A model generated the notes under the pieces. The model did not search any database. It saw nothing but the letters and a program-made list of their open reading frames with translations, and was not told where the DNA came from. Made by a program: the position numbers and the translations under genes. From Flavobacterium sp. (lineage in GTDB: Bacteria > Bacteroidota > Bacteroidia > Flavobacteriales > Flavobacteriaceae), in NCBI GenBank assembly GCA_020403245.1, contig JADBYA010000034.1, forward strand, positions 61,329 through 125,328: a DNA stretch of 64,000 nt, in the 5' to 3' direction. Below, in pieces: positions 27,685 through 36,158 of this stretch; the stretch's first letter is position 1, and each line of letters begins with the position of its first letter.

Positions 27685-28434
27685 TTATTTAAATTTCTTC
27701 AACGTTTCTTTTGTAAAATCAGACAATACTAATCTTCCACTTATTGCGGCTCTTTCGGCTAATAAATTGTCCCAATCTTCTGTTCCTCGCCAAAAAACTT
27801 TTTTCATTTCGAGCATGGCTTCGGGATTGTAGGTACATAAATGTTCAGCAAATTTTTGAACGGCTTCGTCCATTTCTTCTATACTTTCGAATACACTTGT
27901 ATACAAACCTTTTTCTCTTGCCCAAGTTGCTTCATAAAACGTATTGGCGTCTATGGCAATTTGTGACATGGCGGAAACCCCCATTTTTCTTTCGATAGCT
28001 GGTGACACTACAAATGGTCCGATTCCGACGTTTAATTCGGATAATTTTATAGCGGCAAATTGTGTTGCCATGCAATAATCGGTTGCAGCGGCTATTCCTA
28101 CTCCACCACCAACGGTTTTCCCCTGAATACGTCCGATGATAAACTTTGGGCATTTTCGCATGGCATTGATTACGTTGGCAAAGCCAGAGAAAAATATTTT
28201 TCCGGTTGCGGCGTCGTTGATGGAAATTAGTTCTTGAAAACTAGCCCCAGCACAAAAGGTTTTGTCACCACCGCTTTTTAGGATTATTACTTTTACTTCC
28301 TTATTATTTCCTACACTGTTAATAGTTTCTACCAATTGCGCTAAAATATGGCTAGGCAAAGAATTCTTTTCTGGATGAAAAAACTCGATGGTGGCTATGT
28401 TGTTTAGTATTTCTTGATTTACGTATGCATTCAT
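27685..28434 (-). CDS. Enoyl-CoA hydratase/isomerase family protein
   Basis: A 249-residue crotonase-fold protein. The oxyanion-hole motifs are present (FCAGASFQELI, GKTVGGGVGIAAATDYCMA). SELNVGIGPFVVSPAIERKMG carries a Glu at the place of the first catalytic Glu of hydratases; at the second site I see Ser/Gln instead of Glu. It could be the PaaF-type hydratase missing elsewhere in the cluster, or a methylglutaconyl-CoA hydratase-like enzyme of leucine breakdown, which would suit the adjacent branched-chain dehydrogenase. It lies between paaZ and paaY in the same direction. Confidence 0.78.
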   Translation of the reverse strand: MNAYVNQEILNNIATIEFFHPEKNSLPSHILAQLVETINSVGNNKEVKVIILKSGGDKTFCAGASFQELISINDAATGKIFFSGFANVINAMRKCPKFIIGRIQGKTVGGGVGIAAATDYCMATQFAAIKLSELNVGIGPFVVSPAIERKMGVSAMSQIAIDANTFYEATWAREKGLYTSVFESIEEMDEAVQKFAEHLCTYNPEAMLEMKKVFWRGTEDWDNLLAERAAISGRLVLSDFTKETLKKFK

Positions 28435-28459
28435 TTTTGTTTAAAGTTTAAAGTTTTTT

Positions 28460-28484
28460 AAACCATTAAGATTAAGTTTCATTA
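28460..28484. repeat. AAACCATTAAG-type repeat
   Basis: AAACCATTAAGATTAAG TTTCATTA. Related words occur at 9703, 35431 and 36924, always in spacers. It is followed at 28493 by GCCACAGATTTAACTGATTT, another repeat-like stretch. Confidence 0.5.
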
Positions 28485-28542
28485 CGTTTTTTTGCCACAG
28501 ATTTAACTGATTTACGATGATTTTCTATTTAATCTAAAATTC

Positions 28543-28627
28543 TAGCCCTGATAGTAGTGGAAATCCTTTTCTTTTTTTCTTTAAAAAAAGAAAAGATTGC
28601 AACGAATAGCAGGATTAGCTCCTGAAA
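28543..28627 (+). repeat. Dispersed intergenic element, copy B
   Basis: TAGCCCTGATAGTAGTGG starts the element, AAATCC follows, then a hairpin made of CTTTTC-T-run and A-run-GAAAAG, then GATTGCAACGAATAGCAGGA and TTAGCTCCTGA. It lies 30 bases beyond the paaZ stop. Strong match to copies C and D. Confidence 0.65.
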
Positions 28628-28656
28628 TAAATTCAGGATAAATTCCAATTATTATT

Positions 28657-31152
28657 CTACAAAATATTAAATTGTTCAAAATGATGATTTAAATGTTTTC
28701 GTTCTAATAAATACGATTCATATTTGTTTAATTCTCCGAAAACCAAATTCTTTAAAATGGCTTCTGGGTTTTCTTTGAAAAAGGTTTTATAAGCTTCTCT
28801 TGCTTCAAAAAACTTCGCTTTTGCTGTTGCAAAATCGGGATGAAGCAAATCTTCCAATTCGTCTTTTTTCATGGTTGGAAAAGCACTCCCTTTTGGAAAT
28901 TTATCGTAATTATACAATGAATTATGCACTTTTTCCAAAATCTTTTCGGGGGTTGCAAAATCGAAATCCTGAATTTCACCCGACATGATTCGGTAACTGT
29001 ATTCTAAATGTTCCAAGAGATGTTGTGGGGTTAAAATTCCCCAACTTGGTTTGGTATTTTCGGTTAGTTTATTTAGACATTCGACTATTTTTTCATCGGT
29101 CATTTCTAAGAAAACTTCTTGCTTTTTCTGAACCATGGTTAGAATTGTGGCTACTGCTACCAATTCGTTTTCGGTGTCAAAAACTTCTACAAACCATTTT
29201 ACAATACCGCTAGGATGTTCGGTTGATGCGACATCTCTATCGATTTTTTGTTTGCACGTTAAACGCACATAAACCGTATCGTTGTGGTAAATTGGACGTA
29301 AAAATCGACATTCTTCCAGTCCGTAATTGGCTGCCACCGGACCTTTATTTGGATAGACGAACAAACCTGCTGCAGCTGCTAAAATGAAGTAACCGTGAGC
29401 CGTTCGTTTTTTGAAAATACTTCCCTCAAGCGAAGTAATATCGGTATGTGCATAGAAATGATCCCAAGTTACATTGGCAAAATTAATGATATCAGTATCC
29501 GTAACGGTTCTATTGTGTGTGCGCAGTGACATGCCTGGTTGGATGTCTTCCCAGTGGTACTGAAACGGATGCAGTGTCGTTTCTTTGTATTTAGAATTCG
29601 GCTGATAAATGCCTGTGATTTCTGTTAGTGTGGTTGGCGAACCTTGAATAGCGCATCGCTGCATATAATGTTTGATTCCGCGAACGCCACCCATTTCTTC
29701 GCCGCCACCCGCACGACCTGGACCACCGTGAACCAATAAGGGTAGAGGTGAACCGTGACCGGTGCTTTGCTTGGCGTTTTCTCTGTTCAAAACCAAAATT
29801 CTTCCATGGTGTGAAGCGGCATTAATGACATAGTCTTTTGCAATTTCGTCTGAATTAGTTACAATAGAAGACACTAACGAGCCTTTCCCCATTTGTGCCA
29901 ACTCGATAGCTTCGTCTAAATTTTTGTAGGGCATAATTGTAGAAACTGGTCCAAAAGCTTCCGTTTCGTGAACGGCAAGATTGGCAAACGGATTGTCTTC
30001 GCGAAGTAAAATAGGACTCACAAACGCCCCTTTATCATCGGCACCAATCAATGTAATTTTTTCTAAATCACCATATACTATTTTGGCCGATTTTGATAAT
30101 TCTTGAACGCGTCCTTTCAAAACATTCACTTGGTCTTTACTTACCAAAGCGCCCATACGTACTTCTTTCAATCTTGGGTCTCCAATCGAAACTTTATCCA
30201 ATGACTTTCCCAATGCCATTTGAACGTCATCCATGAGCTTTTCCGGAACAATCATTCGACGTATAGCTGTACATTTTTGACCCGCTTTCACCGTAATTTC
30301 GCTACGAGCTTGATTGATGAATAAATCGAATTCGGGTGTGCCTGGAACTGCGTCTTCGCCCAATATAGAAGCATTCAAACTATCCGCCTCCATCGTAAAC
30401 GGAACCGATTCCTGAATAATTCTTGGATGTGATTTCAACAATCTTCCTGTCGCTGCTGATCCTGTAAACGTAATCACATCCTGACTTTCGACCGTATCAA
30501 AAATGTTTTTGGCCGTACCACAAATCAATTGTAAAGCACCTTCTGGCAAAATATTGGAGGCAATAATTTCTCTTACTACCGCTTCTGTTAGATAGGCAGT
30601 TACTGGCGCTGGCAACACAACAGCCGGCATTCCCGCCATCCAGTTGACAGCACATTTTTCTAGCATTCCCCAAATTGGAAAATTAAAAGCATTGATATGA
30701 ATTGCCACTCCTTTTTTCGGGACTAAAATATGATGCGCCATAAATCGACCGCCTTTCGACAAATCAATCGGGTCTCCTTCTACGTGATAGGATTGGTTTG
30801 GGAATAATTTTCGCAGCGACGCATTGGCAAATAAATTGCCAAAACCTCCTTCAATGTCAATCCACGAATCAACACGTGTAGCGCCAGTTCGGTAACTAAT
30901 TTCATAGAATTGTTCTTTGCGTTTGGTTAGATACATCGCCAAACTTTTAATTCTATTCCCACGTTCTTGAAAGGTCATTTTGCGAAGTTGTTCACCGCCT
31001 TTAGTTCTTCCGTAGTGCAAAATAGCTGGAATATCCAATCCTTCGACTGACGTTTCTGCAATGAATTCGCCTGTCACTGCATCAAAAGAAGGTTTTCCTT
31101 CTCCGGTTGCTGATGTCCATTTTCCTTGTACGTAATGTTGTGTTTTGTTCAT
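28657..31152 (-). CDS. paaZ: PaaZ: oxepin-CoA hydrolase / 3-oxo-5,6-dehydrosuberyl-CoA semialdehyde dehydrogenase with extra C-terminal domain
   Basis: PaaZ opens the oxepin ring and oxidises the resulting aldehyde. Residues about 1-520 are an aldehyde dehydrogenase (FNFPIWGMLEKC, FTGSAATGRLLKSH, catalytic Cys in VKAGQKCTAIRRM, APVTAYLTEAVV). Residues about 535-680 are the MaoC-type hydratase with WDHFYAHTD and RTAHGYFILAAAAGL. About 150 further residues follow, not found in the 681-residue E. coli enzyme. They begin LEMTDEKIVECLNKL and contain TPQHLLEHLEYSYRIMSG and ERKHLNHHFEQFNIL, a pattern I recognise as DUF1569, a DinB-like helical bundle. The role of this third domain is unknown. Confidence 0.9.
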   Translation of the reverse strand: MNKTQHYVQGKWTSATGEGKPSFDAVTGEFIAETSVEGLDIPAILHYGRTKGGEQLRKMTFQERGNRIKSLAMYLTKRKEQFYEISYRTGATRVDSWIDIEGGFGNLFANASLRKLFPNQSYHVEGDPIDLSKGGRFMAHHILVPKKGVAIHINAFNFPIWGMLEKCAVNWMAGMPAVVLPAPVTAYLTEAVVREIIASNILPEGALQLICGTAKNIFDTVESQDVITFTGSAATGRLLKSHPRIIQESVPFTMEADSLNASILGEDAVPGTPEFDLFINQARSEITVKAGQKCTAIRRMIVPEKLMDDVQMALGKSLDKVSIGDPRLKEVRMGALVSKDQVNVLKGRVQELSKSAKIVYGDLEKITLIGADDKGAFVSPILLREDNPFANLAVHETEAFGPVSTIMPYKNLDEAIELAQMGKGSLVSSIVTNSDEIAKDYVINAASHHGRILVLNRENAKQSTGHGSPLPLLVHGGPGRAGGGEEMGGVRGIKHYMQRCAIQGSPTTLTEITGIYQPNSKYKETTLHPFQYHWEDIQPGMSLRTHNRTVTDTDIINFANVTWDHFYAHTDITSLEGSIFKKRTAHGYFILAAAAGLFVYPNKGPVAANYGLEECRFLRPIYHNDTVYVRLTCKQKIDRDVASTEHPSGIVKWFVEVFDTENELVAVATILTMVQKKQEVFLEMTDEKIVECLNKLTENTKPSWGILTPQHLLEHLEYSYRIMSGEIQDFDFATPEKILEKVHNSLYNYDKFPKGSAFPTMKKDELEDLLHPDFATAKAKFFEAREAYKTFFKENPEAILKNLVFGELNKYESYLLERKHLNHHFEQFNIL

Positions 31153-31261
31153 AATATGCTGAATTTATTTCAGTATCTTTTTTGTCACAAATTCGAAGAT
31201 TTTTTTTACCACGAATTGCACAAATTTTCATAAATTATTTTCCATTGGCTAAAACCAACGG

Positions 31262-32470
31262 CTATTGAACTACGCGTTCTATTATTGCTGCATATCCTTG
31301 TCCAACACCGATGCACATCGTAATTAACGCGTAACGTTTTCCTGTGAGTTGCAATTCTAATGCGGCTGAATAGGCAATTCTTGCTCCAGTAACACCCAAT
31401 GGATGGCCAATTGCAATTGCGCCACCATTTGGATTTAATCTTGGGTCGTTAGCTTCAATTCCCCATGCACGTGTACAAGCCAAAGCTTGTGCGGCGAATG
31501 CTTCGTTTAATTCAATAATATCGATTTGGTCTAAAGTTAAACCGGCTTTTTTAAGCGCTTTATTTGTTGCTTCTACTGGACCTATTCCCATGATTCTGGG
31601 TTCTACCCCTACAACGGCTGAACTTACGATTCGTGCTAATGGCTTTAAATTATATTTTTTAACCGCTTCTTCCGATGCAATTATTGTAGCGGCAGCGCCA
31701 TCATTTAATCCTGATGCATTTCCTGCGGTTACGCTTCCGTCTTTTTTGAAAGCCGGGCGTAATTTGGACAATCCTTCCGATGTTGTATTTGGTTTGATGA
31801 ATTCGTCTTTATAAAATTGAATTGGGTCGCCTTTTCGTTGCGGAATTTCTACCGAAACAATTTCTTTGGCTAATCTTCCTGAAGTTTGTGCTGCAGTTGC
31901 TTTCTTTTGACTATTCAAAGCAAAAGCATCTTGATCTTCGCGTGAGATATTGTATTTTTCTGCTAAGTTTTCTGCGGTATCTCCCATGGCATCGGTTCCA
32001 TACATGATATGCATTTCAGGATTGATAAAACGCCAACCGAAACTACTATCATACATTTTACTATCCGTACCGAAAGCAACAGATGGTTTGGAAACCACTA
32101 AGGGTCCACGGGTCATGTTTTCGATTCCTCCTGCAATAAATACATGTCCGTCTCCCGATTTGATGGCACGACTCGCGTGAATTATTGCTGACAAACCCGA
32201 ACTGCATAAACGGTTTACGGTTTCACCAGGAACGGTGTATGGCAAACCAGCTAGCAGCAATGACATTCTGGCTACGTTACGGTTATCTTCACCTGCCTGA
32301 TTGGCACAACCCATGATGACATCATCGTAGGCCTCTTTGGGAATGTTTGGGTTTTTTTCAACTATGGTTTTGATTACTAAAGCGCCTAAATCATCGGGGC
32401 GAACCGTTGATAAAGTGCCTTGGTAACTTCCGATAGGAGTGCGGACTCCGTCTATAATGTATGCTTCCAT
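31262..32470 (-). CDS. paaJ: Thiolase, 3-oxoadipyl-CoA/3-oxo-5,6-dehydrosuberyl-CoA thiolase
   Basis: A 402-residue degradative thiolase that cleaves the last intermediates of the phenylacetate pathway to acetyl-CoA and shorter acyl-CoAs. The acylated Cys lies in VNRLCSSGLSAIIHASRAI, the His in NEAFAAQALACTRAW/GGAIAIGHPLGVTGAR, and the second Cys in ITMCIGVGQGYA. RPDDLGALVIKTIVEKNP and the MYDSSFGWRF insertion match the PaaJ/PcaF type rather than the AtoB type. It sits between paaI and paaZ in the same direction; the 109-base gap to paaZ holds repeat-like ACCACGAATTGCACAAATTT. Confidence 0.9.
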   Translation of the reverse strand: MEAYIIDGVRTPIGSYQGTLSTVRPDDLGALVIKTIVEKNPNIPKEAYDDVIMGCANQAGEDNRNVARMSLLLAGLPYTVPGETVNRLCSSGLSAIIHASRAIKSGDGHVFIAGGIENMTRGPLVVSKPSVAFGTDSKMYDSSFGWRFINPEMHIMYGTDAMGDTAENLAEKYNISREDQDAFALNSQKKATAAQTSGRLAKEIVSVEIPQRKGDPIQFYKDEFIKPNTTSEGLSKLRPAFKKDGSVTAGNASGLNDGAAATIIASEEAVKKYNLKPLARIVSSAVVGVEPRIMGIGPVEATNKALKKAGLTLDQIDIIELNEAFAAQALACTRAWGIEANDPRLNPNGGAIAIGHPLGVTGARIAYSAALELQLTGKRYALITMCIGVGQGYAAIIERVVQ

Positions 32471-32552
32471 TTCTATTATTGATGATGGATAATTTACAAT
32501 TGATTATTCTTTTTTATTACTGATTTATCAATTGTTTTTTATCAATTGTTTT

Positions 32553-32960
32553 TTATTCTTTCCATTCTTTATCGCTTCTGAAAACAGTTCCTTTGAATAA
32601 AGCAACCAATGTATTTTCTTTTTTTATTTCGATTGTGTAAAATCCAAATTTATTTTTTAATGCTTCTTGTTTGGCAACAGCCAGTATTTTATCACCTTCT
32701 TTCAAGGTTTCAAAATGATTAATGGATGTGTCTATGCTTACTGATTGTCGGCCGTGCGAATTAGAAGCAAAAGCCAAAGCGCTATCGGCAAGCGAATAGG
32801 TAATTCCACCGTGTGCAATGGCAAAACCGTTGAGCATTTCTTTTCGAATGGTCATAGAGAGTGTACATGTTCCTTCTTCTATTGACTCTATGGTGATGCC
32901 AAGCCATTGGCTGAAGGAGTCGTTTTGGAACATTTTATTTACAATTTCCTTGGGTATCAT
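32553..32960 (-). CDS. paaI: PaaI-type acyl-CoA thioesterase
   Basis: A 135-residue hot-dog thioesterase that releases CoA from ring-hydroxylated phenylacetyl-CoA side products. The signature GFAIAHGGITYSLADSALAF includes the conserved HGG and the catalytic Asp. The ATG overlaps the paaH stop by 4 bases (ATGA), so it is translationally coupled to paaH. Confidence 0.9.
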   Translation of the reverse strand: MIPKEIVNKMFQNDSFSQWLGITIESIEEGTCTLSMTIRKEMLNGFAIAHGGITYSLADSALAFASNSHGRQSVSIDTSINHFETLKEGDKILAVAKQEALKNKFGFYTIEIKKENTLVALFKGTVFRSDKEWKE

Positions 32961-34129
32961 AGGTCGAAAAAAGTTTTGTTTTCTTTTGCCATTCTTCTTA
33001 ATAGAACGCTACACCGGTAACGGTCTTCGTGGTATTCGCTATATAAACTATCTAATTTTTCTACGCACCATTGTATTCCTAATTCGTCTGCCCAAGACAA
33101 TAATCCTTTGGGATAATTTACTCCTTTGGTCATGGCATTATCGATGTCTTTTGCAGAAGCTATATTAAAAAACAAAGCATCAGCAGCTTCGTTGATTAAC
33201 ATAACAATTACACGATTGAATATGGTTTGTGCCAAGGCTAAATCTTCAGTTGGTCTCTCAAAGGCGATTGAGGTGTCAGCTTGTTGATTGTAATCATAAT
33301 ACCCTTTGCCCGTTTTTTTACCAAAGAAACCCGCTTCTGTTAAACGCTTTTGTGTGAATGACGGTTTAAATCTCGTATCGAAATAAAATGCAGTAAACAC
33401 GCTTTCGGTAACCGCATAATTGACATCGTTTCCTATAAAATCCATAAGTTCGAATGGTCCCATTCGGAAACCTCCAATGGTTTTTAAACTCCAGTCAATC
33501 GTAGCAAAATCTGCTACGCCTTCTTCATATATTCGTAAGCTTTCGCTGTAATATGGTCGAGCCACACGATTCACAATAAATCCTGGTGTGTCTTTTACAA
33601 CTGCAACAATTTTTTTCCAATTGGTTATGGTTTGGATGGTAGTTTTCAGAGTGGCTTCGCTCGTTTGCACGGCTGGAATAATTTCCACTAATTGCATTAA
33701 GGGTGCGGGATTAAAAAAATGAATTCCGATGACACGCTCTGGTTTTTTACAAGATGCTGCTATGGAAGCGATTGATAACGATGACGTATTGGTTGCTAAA
33801 ATGGTTTCGGGAGAAATATAATTCTCGAGTTCCGAAAATAAATTTCTCTTGATATCCAGATTTTCAACTATGGCTTCGATTACTATATCGGAGTGAGATA
33901 ATTCTCCTAATGTGTGTGCATAGGAAATGTTATTTTCGATTCTGGATTTTTCGTGCTCGTCTATTTTAGTTTTTTCTACTAATTTAGAAAGCGTATTTTC
34001 GAGATTGGATTTGCTTTTGGCAAGCGCATCGAGATTGGTGTCGTAAATTTTTACTTCACAACCTGCTGTTGCGGCTACTTGTGCGATGCCACTTCCCATT
34101 GTTCCTGAACCGATTATTGCGATTTTCAT
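32957..34129 (-). CDS. paaH: 3-hydroxyacyl-CoA dehydrogenase
   Basis: NAD-dependent oxidation of 3-hydroxyadipyl-CoA-type intermediates. The Rossmann motif IAIIGSGTMGSGIAQVAATA begins right after the chosen start, and VIGIHFFNPAPLMQLVEII and GFIVNRVARPYYSE follow; the tail has a second C-terminal helical domain, giving 390 residues. The frame can be extended to an ATG at 34189, but the 20 extra residues (KNQKSAIVNQQSL) are encoded by two tandem copies of ATTAACGATTGCTG, so the start at 34129 is preferred. It overlaps paaI by 4 bases. Confidence 0.9.
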   Translation of the reverse strand: MKIAIIGSGTMGSGIAQVAATAGCEVKIYDTNLDALAKSKSNLENTLSKLVEKTKIDEHEKSRIENNISYAHTLGELSHSDIVIEAIVENLDIKRNLFSELENYISPETILATNTSSLSIASIAASCKKPERVIGIHFFNPAPLMQLVEIIPAVQTSEATLKTTIQTITNWKKIVAVVKDTPGFIVNRVARPYYSESLRIYEEGVADFATIDWSLKTIGGFRMGPFELMDFIGNDVNYAVTESVFTAFYFDTRFKPSFTQKRLTEAGFFGKKTGKGYYDYNQQADTSIAFERPTEDLALAQTIFNRVIVMLINEAADALFFNIASAKDIDNAMTKGVNYPKGLLSWADELGIQWCVEKLDSLYSEYHEDRYRCSVLLRRMAKENKTFFDL

Positions 34130-34155
34130 TAACGATTGCTGATTAACGATTGCTG
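34128..34155. repeat. Two tandem copies of ATTAACGATTGCTG at the paaH start
   Basis: Copies at 34128-34141 and 34142-34155 are identical. The core ATTAACGATT reappears inverted at 34616-34630, so the two sites bracket the four-helix-bundle gene. Confidence 0.8.
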
Positions 34156-34191
34156 ATTTTTGATTTTTTTCGTCCATTTTAAAATACACAT

Positions 34192-34548
34192 CTATTTTTT
34201 TGAAGAAGCCGTTTTTACACTTGCAACAAAAATTGAAATTAACTCATCATTTTCTTTTAACAAAATATTTAATGAATCAATATCGGTAACCAATTCAGCT
34301 CCTTTTTGAATTTTCATATTGATAAAACTTTCTCTCAATTCCTTTAAACAAATTTTCAATTTGTGAAGAAAATCATTTGTTGATTCTCCACTTCTAGCTT
34401 CTCCATAATTTAAAGCAGAAGAAGTTGCAGAACGAATTAGTTGTTTTGCTAAATGTTCAGAAGCAAAAGATTTGTCAATTTTCTTACACATTATAATTAC
34501 ATCAACTGCAAACTGAATTAATCTATCTTCTAAATTTATTGGTTTCAT
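34192..34548 (-). CDS. Four-helix-bundle protein (23S rRNA intervening-sequence protein family)
   Basis: 118 residues, all helical, with LEDRLIQFAVDVIIMCKKID, FASEHLAKQLIRSATS and NYGEARSGESTNDFLHKLKI plus CLKELRESFINMKI. This is the S23/IVP-like four-helix-bundle family, which in some bacteria is encoded in insertions of 23S rRNA genes and in Bacteroidetes often stands alone. Function is unknown. Its place between paaG and paaH is odd, because it has no evident link to phenylacetate, and inverted repeats of ATTAACGATT flank it at 34128-34155 and 34616-34630. It looks like an inserted passenger. Confidence 0.88.
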   Translation of the reverse strand: MKPINLEDRLIQFAVDVIIMCKKIDKSFASEHLAKQLIRSATSSALNYGEARSGESTNDFLHKLKICLKELRESFINMKIQKGAELVTDIDSLNILLKENDELISIFVASVKTASSKK

Positions 34549-34615
34549 ATACTTACTTTTAATTCAAAAATCCTTCGCCAGTTTGAGCATAGCTCTCGGG
34601 TCAACAATCAAAATT

Positions 34616-34630
34616 CGTTAATCGTTAATC
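34616..34630. repeat. Inverted copy of ATTAACGATT upstream of the four-helix-bundle gene
   Basis: CGTTAATCGTTAATC, whose complement GATTAACGATTAACG matches the repeat at 34128-34155. It overlaps the last codons of paaG, whose TGA stop is at 34629-34631. Confidence 0.75.
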
Positions 34631-35414
34631 AATTCCCTTTGAATTCGGGTTTTCTTTTTTCTACGAATGCTGTTACACCTTCATTATAATCAAATGATGA
34701 ACTTGCTTCAATTTGTAAATCGCTTTCTAAAGCCAATTGTTGTTCCAAATTATTATTCATGGATTGATTTAATAATCTTTTGGTTAAACCTATAGCTTTT
34801 GTTGGCATTTTGGCCAGAGTTATTGCTAAAGTCAGTACTTCTTCTTCGAATAATCCAGTAGGGAAAATTTTGTAAATCATACCTATATTCAAGGCTTCTA
34901 CTGCAGAAACCTTATCGCCTAACATCATTAATGCTGATGCTTTTTGGAAACCAATTATTCTTGGTAAAAAGAATGTTCCTGCGCTATCTGGAATTAATCC
35001 AATTTTACTAAAGGCTTGAATGAAAGTTGCGTTTTCAGAAGCTACAACTATATCACAAGCTAAGGCAATATTTGCACCAGCACCGGCAGCTACTCCATTA
35101 ACTGCAGCAATAATTGGTTTTTCAATGTTCCTGATTTTTTGTATGATTGGATTGTAGTGTTCTTCCAGAATTTTTTGAAAACCAGGGTTTAACTCGGGTG
35201 TGGTGACTTCTTTCAAGTCCTGTCCGGCACAAAATGCTTTGCCGTTACCGGTGATTATTATTGCTCGAACATTAGAATCGTTTGCACAATTGTCTAAAGT
35301 TTCTTGTAACTGAAACGCCATTTCTCGATTGAAACTATTGAAAACTTCGGGACGGTTTAGATAAATCCACGCCACGCTGTCTTCAATTTTTAACTCAATT
35401 GATTTGTTGCTCAT
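34629..35414 (-). CDS. paaG: Enoyl-CoA isomerase, PaaG type (1,2-epoxyphenylacetyl-CoA isomerase)
   Basis: A 261-residue crotonase-fold enzyme that converts the ring epoxide to the oxepin. The oxyanion-hole motifs (GKAFCAGQDLKEV, NGVAAGAGANIALACD) and GLIPDSAGTFFLPRIIG, with the single catalytic Asp typical of PaaG, support the assignment over an ordinary hydratase. The QDLKEV segment is also PaaG-like. It lies between paaD and the inserted four-helix-bundle gene in the same direction. Confidence 0.9.
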   Translation of the reverse strand: MSNKSIELKIEDSVAWIYLNRPEVFNSFNREMAFQLQETLDNCANDSNVRAIIITGNGKAFCAGQDLKEVTTPELNPGFQKILEEHYNPIIQKIRNIEKPIIAAVNGVAAGAGANIALACDIVVASENATFIQAFSKIGLIPDSAGTFFLPRIIGFQKASALMMLGDKVSAVEALNIGMIYKIFPTGLFEEEVLTLAITLAKMPTKAIGLTKRLLNQSMNNNLEQQLALESDLQIEASSSFDYNEGVTAFVEKRKPEFKGN

Positions 35415-35430
35415 ATCTTATTTATTTTTT

Positions 35431-35459
35431 TTAACCATTATAATTAAGCTTCATTAAGG
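35431..35459. repeat. AAACCATTAAG-type repeat, diverged copy
   Basis: TTAACCATTATAATTAAG followed by CTTCATTAAGG. It is next to CGCAGAGTCACAGAGTCGCA (35467 onward), another low-complexity spacer word. Confidence 0.4.
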
Positions 35460-35565
35460 TTCTATTTCTCGCAGAGTCACAGAGTCGCAAAGACTATCAT
35501 AAATTGGAATTTTTCATTTCTTTAAAATTTTATTAAATTAAAAAGATTCCCGTTTTCACGGGAAT

Positions 35566-36066
35566 TTATTTTAAACATTTGAAATAGTCAAATGGCTCCA
35601 AACAATCTTCACATTGAAACAATGCTTTGCAGGCTGTTGACCCAAACTGACTTACTAATTTTGTATTCATTGATCCGCATTGTGGACACTTTACTACTTT
35701 TTTATTTCCCAATAATGCTGCTGCATCTGCCTCTGCTGACAGCGGGGAAGCAATTCCGTATTGTTCTAGCGTTGCTCTTCCTTTGGGTGTAATCCAATCG
35801 GTGGTCCAAGCCGGTGAAAGGATTAAATCTACTTTGGTTTCATATCCTTTTTGTTTGAATGCTGATTTTATATCGTCACTAATCACATCCATCGCGGGGC
35901 AACCGCTGTACGTTGGAGTAATTTCGATCTCAACTATACCCTTTACTATTTTTGCCGAACGCACCACACCCATTTCCATAATTGACAAGACTGGAATTTC
36001 AGGATCGGATACTGTTTCTAGTATTTCGAAGAGTTTTTGGTCGATATTTTCTGTTGTTTCTGTCAT
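35566..36066 (-). CDS. paaD: Phenylacetyl-CoA epoxidase complex subunit PaaD
   Basis: PaaD is a DUF59-type Fe-S assembly factor needed for the phenylacetyl-CoA epoxidase. LFEILETVSDPEIPVLSIME and TPTYSGCPAMDVISDDI are the DUF59 signatures, and a C-terminal zinc ribbon follows (VKCPQCGSMNTKL, ACKALFQCEDCLEPFDYFKC). The start is put at 36066 (MTETTENI); seven more in-frame codons exist upstream to 36087 but fall in AAACGCAAAGCGCAAA repeat-like sequence. Order paaA-B-C-D is conserved. Confidence 0.93.
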   Translation of the reverse strand: MTETTENIDQKLFEILETVSDPEIPVLSIMEMGVVRSAKIVKGIVEIEITPTYSGCPAMDVISDDIKSAFKQKGYETKVDLILSPAWTTDWITPKGRATLEQYGIASPLSAEADAAALLGNKKVVKCPQCGSMNTKLVSQFGSTACKALFQCEDCLEPFDYFKCLK

Positions 36067-36158
36067 TTGTTTAAACGCAAAGCGCAAAATTTTTACCTTA
36101 AGTTCGCAGTAATAATATTTTTTATCGCTAAGACGCTAAGGCGCAAAGCTTTTTATTT

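Noticed and set aside
27685..28434. Firm assignment as PaaF
   Set aside because: The second catalytic Glu of hydratases is not evident, and the gene lies next to branched-chain genes, so only the family was called.
34129..34189. N-terminal extension of PaaH
   Set aside because: The 20 extra codons are produced by tandem ATTAACGATTGCTG units, and the Rossmann motif starts right after the ATG at 34129.
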